Positions 58,701-64,000 of a DNA stretch of 64,000 nucleotides are shown piece by piece. How positions within the stretch are numbered: the first letter of the stretch is position 1; every line of letters starts with the position of its first letter. The position numbers were made by a program, and so were the translations under genes. The stretch comes from JAWWPY01 sp963822825 (GTDB lineage Bacteria; Actinomycetota; Actinomycetes; Streptosporangiales; Streptosporangiaceae): assembly GCA_963822825.1 (NCBI GenBank), contig CAWGIW010000021.1:33495-97494 (forward strand). Direction: 5' to 3'. The notes beneath the pieces were generated by a model. The model was not told where the DNA came from and searched no databases. It worked only from the letters and a program-made list of their open reading frames with translations.

Positions 58701-60020
58701 GCGCCGGCGGAGGAGGTCCGTGCGGCACTCGCCGGCCACGCCACCGTCCACCTGACCGCGATCAACGCGCCAGATGCGTGCGTGATCAGCGGTGAGGAGA
58801 CCGCGTGCGAGGCGGCGCTGCGCCGACTGGGTGCGCCCGCATTCCGTGTGGACTACGGAGTCGCCGCGCACGCCCCGGAGCTCGCCGAGGTGCGGGAGGA
58901 GTACCGGAGGCTGCATCTGCGGCCGACACGGGACGTGCCGGGGGTCAGGTTTTACAGCGGGGCGACCGGACAGTCGTACCGGGCGTCTGCCGACCGTGCC
59001 GCTGACGCCCTGCTGGCTCAAGCTCTCGGCACGATCGATTTTGTCCGGCTGATCGAAAGTGCCTGGGCCGACGGGATCCGCGTGTTCATAGAACATGGCC
59101 CGCAAGGGCAAACCATCGGATGGATCCGGCGGATCCTGGGCGAGCGCGACCACCTGGCCGTCGCTCTTGACGCGCCCGGCGGCCGGGCCGTGCACCAGCT
59201 ATGCCACGCCGTCGGCGAGCTGATCGCCGCGGGCGTGCCGGTCGAGACAGCGGCGCTTTTCGACCGTCTCGCCGAGGCCTCGGGCCGCGGCCAGCCCAGC
59301 GCCGATACGATACAGTTCCCCGCGCATCCTCCCGAGCTCCGGCTGCCGCAGGCGGAACCGGCAGCGGCCGTCATGCCCCGGGCGCCGCGGTTGCCGGCCG
59401 TACTTGACGCTCCCTTCCCTGCCGTGCAGAACCACACGCCGGCGCTGACCATACCCGGGGTGGCCACACCGGCTCAGAGCCCGCCGGGGGTGCCCTCGTC
59501 GGCAGTGGGGCAAGCGGCAGTAGGGCTCGCGGCAGTGGGGCCAGCGGCAGTAGGGCCAGCGGCAGTAGGGCCAGCGGCAGCTGGGCCAGCGGCAGCGGGG
59601 CCAGCGGCAGTAGGGCTCGCGGCAGCGGGGCCAGCGGCAGTAGGGCCGTCGGCAGTAGGGCCGTCGGCAGTGGGGCCGCCGACCGGGGCGCCGACGGCGA
59701 TCATGCGGGCCGTCGCGAACCAGTTCCAGCGGGTCACGGCGGTTCACCGGGAGTTCCTGGCCCAGCAGACTGAGGCCCATGGCCAGTTCCTGCGGGCACG
59801 CCAGCAGAGCATCGCCGCCCTGGCCGGGCTGGCATCGGGCACGGCGCCATCAGTCACCGGTCCGGCCGTCACCGGTCCGCCCCGGCCCGTCACCGGTCCG
59901 CCCGTCAGCCGCCCGTCACCGGTCCGCCTCCCGGTGACAATCATCCGCCCGTCACCGGCCCGCCCGGGCCGCCGTCCGCGCGGCCCGTCCCGGGCCGACG
60001 TTCGACCGCGCCCAGCTTGA
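55716..60020 (+). CDS. Pfa-type KS-CLF-AT protein (PfaC N-terminus plus PfaB-like AT)
   Basis: GTG 55716 gives VGQEPIAIVGRGCVVPDACD. KS: Cys in ALDAACASSLYAIKLGC, ECHATGTPVGD, KSNIGHLLAASGGAG. CLF: YTVSAEEASGLVALELAGRA, where the active-site Cys is Glu, as in chain-length factors. AT: VAFVFPSGSAAYQGMGAELE and IGYSSGESTALLALGAW, the PfaB-like signature. The order KS-CLF-AT matches subunit B of thraustochytrid PUFA synthases without its ER domain. Two long linkers are 15-bp minisatellites. After QFQRVTAVHREFLAQQ the Pro-rich tail stops at 60020, but the dehydratase region follows one frame over, so the two may be one protein. Confidence 0.87.
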   Translation: MGQEPIAIVGRGCVVPDACDPDTFWQNVAAGRSSLSSIEDGGCVRDFDEAFDARGFSISADEIMVLDPLYRWVLHAARQALLEAGRGTGPLPGAGLVLGNLSYPSAGLARFAEQIWRDGRPSAGTDPRDRFSSGLPAHFAARALGLGAGGFALDAACASSLYAIKLGCDRLRDGTADLIVAGAVSCPDRLLIRTGFRALAAASPTGRSRPFHRGADGLVPGEGAAVVALMRVGDALRAGAPIFGVIRAVGLSNDGRGGGLLSPAQEGQERAMRLAYAEAGVPPETVSLVECHATGTPVGDAVEARSTARIFAASTDLPVGSVKSNIGHLLAASGGAGLLKVLGAMRAGLRPASLSADDPIEALDGTPLRLLADPEDWPGLRRAAISAFGFGGANAHLIVDAWESPTASRTLRPVPSPREPVAIIAIGAKVGDGADANDFRQAVMLGERRPGPRATIDVTLPGLRFPPRDLEGAHAQHVLLLEAAREATEGIDLPRERTTVIVGMGVDPEVARHPVLQRAGVGPDLAPLTGAAVLGTMPNLVANRINVQLDLAGPGYTVSAEEASGLVALELAGRALRMGEADAAVVGAVDLSCEPVHRAAVRALGRDRLPGDAAVVLVLERLADARRAGHRVIALVDDALPPGPEPGLVVGDREPPAGASPGGASPGGASPGGASPGGASPGGASPGGAGAGPAGTGWFDPAELFGVAHAAHGLVAVAAAAAAVRHQVIPRPGGLAVPVSDGVAAQVAVEPLGASRTTVRLRPGDPAEPWAASPVPRLFVYSGADRTAALEALAAGREATGGPARLAIVAEGREALAARAEAARRWLSHGGAQPDGVAYRDAPLGGEVAFVFPSGSAAYQGMGAELELAFPAIAAAIDASHAPLRLRAGGAAASLPSGGLGMFDRISGTAALSSFHAEISRRLLGIQPDAAIGYSSGESTALLALGAWTDPAALYRDFRASDLFTKDLAGEFRAVRAVWRRLGLPGQRWAGYLVTAPAEEVRAALAGHATVHLTAINAPDACVISGEETACEAALRRLGAPAFRVDYGVAAHAPELAEVREEYRRLHLRPTRDVPGVRFYSGATGQSYRASADRAADALLAQALGTIDFVRLIESAWADGIRVFIEHGPQGQTIGWIRRILGERDHLAVALDAPGGRAVHQLCHAVGELIAAGVPVETAALFDRLAEASGRGQPSADTIQFPAHPPELRLPQAEPAAAVMPRAPRLPAVLDAPFPAVQNHTPALTIPGVATPAQSPPGVPSSAVGQAAVGLAAVGPAAVGPAAVGPAAAGPAAAGPAAVGLAAAGPAAVGPSAVGPSAVGPPTGAPTAIMRAVANQFQRVTAVHREFLAQQTEAHGQFLRARQQSIAALAGLASGTAPSVTGPAVTGPPRPVTGPPVSRPSPVRLPVTIIRPSPARPGRRPRGPSRADVRPRPA
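57690..57779. repeat. 15-bp tandem repeat, six units, in the CLF region
   Basis: Units of the type GCCAGCCCAGGCGGT, encoding SPGGA six times. They sit in a loop of the CLF domain, between LVVGDREPP and FDPAELFGVAHAAHG. Confidence 0.92.
59501..59680. repeat. 15-bp tandem repeat, twelve units, after the AT domain
   Basis: Units of the type GGCAGTAGGGCCAGC, encoding AVGPA-like pentapeptides twelve times. They form a flexible tether between AT and a short helical segment ahead of the dehydratases. Confidence 0.92.
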
Positions 60021-62380
60021 GCAGCTCGCTGACGGCAGGATTTCCGAATTGTTCGGGCCGACGTTCGCTGCCCTGGATGACCTTCCCCGGCCAGACCCGG
60101 CTGCCTACGCCTCCGATGCTGCTCGTGGACCGGGTGACGGGGATCGACGCGATCGCGGGTTCGATGGGCACGGGCACGATCTGGACCGAGACCGACGTGG
60201 CGCGGGACGGCTGGTACCTGGACGCGGCCGGACGCATGCCCGCCGGGCTGATGGTCGAGGCAGGACAGGCCGACCTGCTGCTCATCAGCTGGCTCGGGGT
60301 CGACCTGCTTGGCCACGGCGAGCGGGTCTACCGGCTGCTCGGCTGCGAGCTGACCTACCACGGCGGCCCCGCGGCCGCGGGGGAGACGCTGCGCTACGAG
60401 ATCCGTATCGACCGGCACGCCGAGCACGGCGGCGTCCGGCTGTTCTTCTTTCACTACGACTGCCATGTCGGTGACGAGCTCCGGATGACCGTGCGCAACG
60501 GGCAGGCGGGGTTCTTCACCGACGACGAACTCGCCAGCACGGAGGGAGTGCTCTGGGATCCCGCGCAGATGCCGCCGGGCGACGGTCCGCTGGACCCGCC
60601 GGTGGCCACCCTCAGCGGCCGTCAGTTCGGCCCCGACGCGGTGGTCGCCTTCGCCGAGGGACGCCCGGCTGATTGCTTCGGGACGGGCTGGCGGGCGACC
60701 CGTGCGCACGTGCGGAGCCCGCGCATCGGCTCAGGGCGGATGCTGCTGCTCGGCGAGGTGACCGACGTCGATCCCGCGGGCGGCCCGTGGCAGCGCGGCT
60801 ACCTGCGGGCCGAGACCACGGTGACCGCTGGCGACTGGTTCTTCGCCGGGCATTTCAAGAACGATCCGTGCATGCCGGGCACGCTGATGTTCGAGGGCGG
60901 ACTGCAGGCGATGGCGTTCTACCTCGCCGCGCTGGGGTTCACGATCGACCGCGACGGCTGGCGATTCGAGCCGGTGCCGGGAGAACCGTGCCTGCTGCGC
61001 TGCCGCGGCCAGGTCAGCCCGGCCAGCCACCGGATCGTGTACGAGGTGTTCGTCTCGGAGCTTTCGGCGGATCCGTACCCCACGCTGTACGCGGACGTGC
61101 TGGGCACCGTGGATGGCGTCAAGGCGTTCCACGCCCGCCGGGCGGCCCTGCGGCTGGTGCCGGGCTGGCCGCTGGAAGACGCGGAGGGGCAAGGATCGGC
61201 GGGGGAGGACGCCGCCGGGGACGGGCGGGCCGTCCTGGCCGGAGGGGTGCGCCAGGATCACGCCGCGTTGCTCGCCTGCGCCTGGGGGCGGCCGACGCGG
61301 GCGATCGGGCCCGACTACGCGCGGTTCGACGGCACCGGCGGGCGCCGCGGCTGCCCGGTCCGCCGTACCACTTCATGACCAGGATCGTCGCGCTCGACGG
61401 CCCGCTGGGCGGCATGCGCGCGGGCAGTGCGGTCACCGCCGAGTACGACGTGCCCGGCAGTGCCTGGTACTTCGAGAGCAACGGCGCGCTCACGATGCCG
61501 TTCGCCGTTCTGATGGAAGTAGCGCTCCAGCCCTGCGGCTGGCTGGCCATGTACGTCGGCAGCGTCCTGGACGCCCAGAGCGACCTGCTGTTCCGCAATC
61601 TCGACGGCACCGCGACCGTCTACCGCGAGGTACGGCCCGGCACCCAGGCGCTGCGCACCCATGTCGAATTGCGGGAGATATCGCGATTCGACAACGTGAT
61701 CATCGAGTCCTTCACGGCCAGGTGCGCGATCGCCGGAGGGGCCGCCGACGGCGAAGCCGTCTTCGAGACTGGAGACGACGTTCGGGTTTTTCCCGAAAGC
61801 GGCATTTGCCCAGCAGCCGGGACTGCCACCCTCCGAGCCGAGCGGACGCGGCTCGAACAGCCATCCGAGCATGTCGTGGACCTGCTGACCCGGCCGCCGA
61901 GGTACTGCGCGGGCCCGGCGTCCCTGGCCGGGCCGATGCTGATCATGCTCGACCGGGTCACCGGGTACTGGCCCGATGGCGGCCGGGCCGGGCTCGGCTG
62001 GCTGCGCGCCGAGAAGGACATCGACCCGGGCGAGTGGTTCTTCAAGGCGCACTTCTTCCAGGACCCGGTGCAGCCCGGCTCGCTCGGCGTCGAGGCCATG
62101 TGCCAGCTGCTCCAGTGGTACCTGATCGAGCGCGGCACGGCGGCCGGCCTGCCCGGCACCGCGATTCGAGCCGATCATGACGGGCCACCGGGTGACCTGG
62201 AAGTACCGGGGGCAGGTGGTCCCGGCCGACCGGTGCGTCATCGTCGAGCTTGAGGTCACCGCGGTCGGCGAGGACGAGCGCGGCCGGTACGCGATCGCGG
62301 ACGGGTGGCTGTGGGTGGACGGCCGGCGCATCTACCACGTCAGTGACCTCGGGATGCGCCTCGTGCCCGGTCGCCGGTAA
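60001..62380 (+). CDS. PfaC/OrfC-like dehydratase region, four hotdog folds, frameshifted
   Basis: It starts in frame 1 (FDRAQLEQLADGRISELFGP), shifts near 60085, and continues MLLVDRVTGIDAIAGSMGTG TIWTETD. Second fold: GDWFFAGHFKNDPCMPGTLM with the His and Asp. A shift near 61355 leads to the third fold (SAWYFESNGALTMPFAVLME) and fourth (GEWFFKAHFFQDPVQPGSLG). A last shift near 62165 gives VTWKYRGQVVPADRCVIVEL and the end at 62380. Folds 2 and 4 keep the FabA-like active site, folds 1 and 3 do not, as in PfaC DH1 and DH2. These domains set double-bond positions in PUFA synthases. It probably continues the KS-CLF-AT protein. Confidence 0.83.
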
Positions 62381-62466
62381 GCCCGAAGATCACTACGCCG
62401 GTCCCGCACGCGGCGTGGGACGCCGACAAATCTAGACGTAATCGGTGGAAAGGCTCTAAAATTAAT

Positions 62467-62492
62467 GCCGTGAGCGAACGTTCGCTCACGGC
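62467..62492. promoter_or_regulatory. perfect 26-bp palindrome upstream of the GH43 gene
   Basis: The left arm is GCCGTGAGCGAAC and the right arm its exact complement. Flanks are AAAATTAAT on the left and TTTT on the right. As DNA it looks like a TetR-type operator (GAGCGAACGTTCGCTC core). As RNA it would form an 11-bp stem with an ACGT loop and a short U-tract, a terminator for the Pfa locus. Confidence 0.7.
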
Positions 62493-62535
62493 TTTTGGCT
62501 GGTCAGGAGCGGCAGGCTCCGACGGAGGAGGACAG

Positions 62536-63888
62536 ATGCGGCTTCCCGGCGTGCGGCTTCGGGACATGCGGCTTCCTGGCGCGCGGCTCGCGGGCGGGCG
62601 GCTTCCCGGCGTGCGGCTCGCGGGCGGGCGGCTTCCCGGCGTGCGGCTCGCGGGCGGGCGGCTTCCCGGCGTGCGGCTTGCGGGCGGGCGGCTTTGGGAC
62701 AAGCGGCTTCCCGCCGTGCGGCTTCCCGCCGTGCGGCTTCCCGCCGTGCGGCTTCCCGCCGTTGGGCTCGCGGGCGTGCGGCTTCCTGACGTGCGGCTTC
62801 CCGGCACCAAGGTGGCTGCGGCGGGTACGGCCCTGCTGGCGTTGGGCCTGGCGTTCGGCGGGCCCGCCCTATCGACGGCGGCGACCGCAGCCAGCGGTCA
62901 GGCGGGCACAGCCAGCAGGCAGGCGGCCACGGGCAGCGGGCAGTACCTGTTCGTCCACGACCCGAGCATGGCCAGGGAAGGCGGCACGTACTACCTCTTT
63001 TCCACCGGCGACCCGGCAGGCACCGTCGGCAACGGCAATATCCAGATCCGCACCTCACCGGACCTTCGTCACTGGACCTATACCGGGACTGTCTTCACCC
63101 AAAAGCCGGCCTGGATCACCACGAAACTCGGCGACATCCCCAACCTCTGGTCCCCGGACATCTCCTATTTTGGCGGCATGTGGCATCTGTACTACGCAGG
63201 GTCGAGCTTCGGCACCAATAACTCCCTTATCGCGCTCGCGACCACGCCGACACTGGACCCGAACAGCCTCCGCTACCACTGGACCGATGACGGCCTGGTC
63301 TTCCAGTCCACCACCGCGGATAACTTCAACGCGATCGACCCATCCCTGGTCTCTGGCCCGTCAGGCGCGAAATGGCTGGTTTTCGGGTCGTTCTGGAGCG
63401 GGATCAAGCTGCTGCGGCTCGATCCGGCTACCGGCAAGCCCGCCAGTTCCGCGCCGGCCATCACCTCGCTCGCGGAGCAGCCGGCCCCTGACGCCCTCGA
63501 AGGGGCGGCCATCACGTTCCACGGGGGCTACTACTACCTGTTCGCCTCGACGGGCTTCTGCTGCCGGGGCATCGGCAGCAGCTACAGCATCATCGTCGGC
63601 CGGTCCGCGAGCATCACCGGTCCCTACGTGGACTCGGAGGGGACGGCCCTGATGAACGCCGGCGGCATGGAGGTACAGGGAGCCGTTCAGGGCATGATCG
63701 GCCCCGGCTCGTCGTCGGTGTACCAGAACGGAACCGGCTCTTACCTCGTGTACCACTACTACGACGCCTTCTCCAGCGGAGACGCCTGGGTGCAGATCAG
63801 GCCGCTCGTCTGGACCTCGTCCGGCTGGCCCGTGACCGGGCCAGCCCTGGTCCCGGTGCCCGGCAGCGCGGGCGGCGCAGCGGGCTGA
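62536..63888 (+). CDS. GH43 arabinan endo-1,5-alpha-L-arabinosidase-like, with repeat N-terminus
   Basis: 450 residues from ATG 62536 (AGGAGG at 62526-62531). Residues 1-90 are 18 pentapeptides of the type RLPGV/RLAGG. A signal-like stretch follows (VAAAGTALLALGLAFGGPAL, then STAATAASG). The GH43 five-bladed domain shows the base Asp in FVHDPSMAREGGTYYLFSTG, LWSPDISYFGGMWHLYYAGS, and the acid Glu in DALEGAAITFHGGYYYLFAS; ASTGFCCRGIGSSYSIIVGR is typical of arabinanases. It would cut arabinan outside the cell. The repeat before the signal peptide is odd; a start downstream of it cannot be excluded. Confidence 0.88.
   Translation: MRLPGVRLRDMRLPGARLAGGRLPGVRLAGGRLPGVRLAGGRLPGVRLAGGRLWDKRLPAVRLPAVRLPAVRLPAVGLAGVRLPDVRLPGTKVAAAGTALLALGLAFGGPALSTAATAASGQAGTASRQAATGSGQYLFVHDPSMAREGGTYYLFSTGDPAGTVGNGNIQIRTSPDLRHWTYTGTVFTQKPAWITTKLGDIPNLWSPDISYFGGMWHLYYAGSSFGTNNSLIALATTPTLDPNSLRYHWTDDGLVFQSTTADNFNAIDPSLVSGPSGAKWLVFGSFWSGIKLLRLDPATGKPASSAPAITSLAEQPAPDALEGAAITFHGGYYYLFASTGFCCRGIGSSYSIIVGRSASITGPYVDSEGTALMNAGGMEVQGAVQGMIGPGSSSVYQNGTGSYLVYHYYDAFSSGDAWVQIRPLVWTSSGWPVTGPALVPVPGSAGGAAG
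62538..62807. repeat. 15-bp tandem repeat, 18 units, in the GH43 N-terminus
   Basis: Units of the type GCGGCTTCCCGGCGT and GCGGCTCGCGGGCGG alternate over 270 bp. They encode (R)L(P/A)(G/A)(V/G) with Arg in nearly every unit. Confidence 0.95.
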
Positions 63889-64000
63889 CGACCGCCAGAA
63901 AGCCAGGAAACCCAGAAATTCGCGCCAGGGCCGCATGGTCCAGCGTGATCGACCTCACCATGCCCGCAGCATCCCAGCCCGCCCCGCCAGCGCCGGCAAC
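63889..64000. other. downstream flank, no gene seen
   Basis: The last 112 bases after the GH43 stop hold no start, hairpin or coding signal that I can support. Confidence 0.4.

Noticed and set aside
59501..59680. CRISPR-like array
   Set aside because: Units are contiguous 15-bp in-frame codon repeats without spacers; no cas genes in the window.
62470..62535. GTG start giving a longer GH43 N-terminus
   Set aside because: The codon lies inside the perfect palindrome and has no ribosome binding site; ATG 62536 has AGGAGG.

Overview
The window is about 70 percent GC with GTG/TTG starts, mycothiol-type and coproporphyrin-type heme genes, DUF3000, and three anti-sigma-like ATP-binding proteins (two of them beside XRE-type regulators, one of these loci with a DUF397 gene). 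This points to a filamentous actinomycete, most like the Streptosporangiales/Streptomyces side of the Actinobacteria. No rRNA, tRNA or CRISPR array was seen. Single-base frameshifts are scattered over the window, including in genes that should be essential (hemE, valS, hemQ). I read most of these as errors in the sequence. Genes broken only by such shifts are typed CDS with the shift described; 'pseudogene' is kept for loci that look truly damaged.

Layout. 0-2.5 kb: end of a heparinase II/III-type gene and an ATP-binding regulator. 2.9-8.5 kb: aconitase with twin operator-like palindromes in its promoter, a ferritin-like protein and a CynX-type MFS transporter. 8.6-11.1 kb: a hybrid histidine kinase and a response regulator, framed by an exact 25-bp direct repeat. 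11.2-14.1 kb: an XRE regulator cut in two by an IS1380-type element with intact terminal repeats and a CTAAG target duplication. 14.2-15.1 kb: an ATP-binding protein. 15.0-21.7 kb: a xylose-type sugar locus (Gfo/Idh/MocA oxidoreductase, DUF6807/PmoA-like, cupin, LacI regulator, xylB, xylA) with two matching operator-like sites. 22-28.6 kb: dxs, fprA-type ferredoxin reductase, ppk1, and a NUDIX-phosphatase fusion.

28.7-46.1 kb: housekeeping and regulatory genes: ogt, rnd, DUF3000, hemE, a DUF4349 lipoprotein, mca-type deacetylase, a DUF397/XRE pair facing a decayed ATP-binding gene, cgoX, hemQ, msrB, valS, a Clp-N protein, DUF1707 and PspC membrane proteins, and a LysR regulator. The heme genes hemE, cgoX and hemQ make up the last part of the coproporphyrin-dependent pathway, with about ten other genes between hemE and cgoX. 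46.2-47.5 kb: a small protein and a stand-alone LigD-type primase/polymerase.

47.7-62.4 kb is the main accessory locus: a polyunsaturated-fatty-acid (Pfa)-type iterative synthase. It has a PfaD-like enoyl reductase, a KS-AT-ACP-KR-DH protein with one ACP instead of the usual tandem array, a KS-CLF-AT protein, and a region with four FabA-like hotdog folds. Its first 4 kb carry about 20 closely spaced frameshifts that stop abruptly near 51.8 kb. Its linkers are made of 15-, 21- and 57-bp tandem repeats. The window ends with a secreted GH43 arabinanase whose N-terminus is an 18-unit, arginine-rich pentapeptide repeat, preceded by a perfect 26-bp palindrome.
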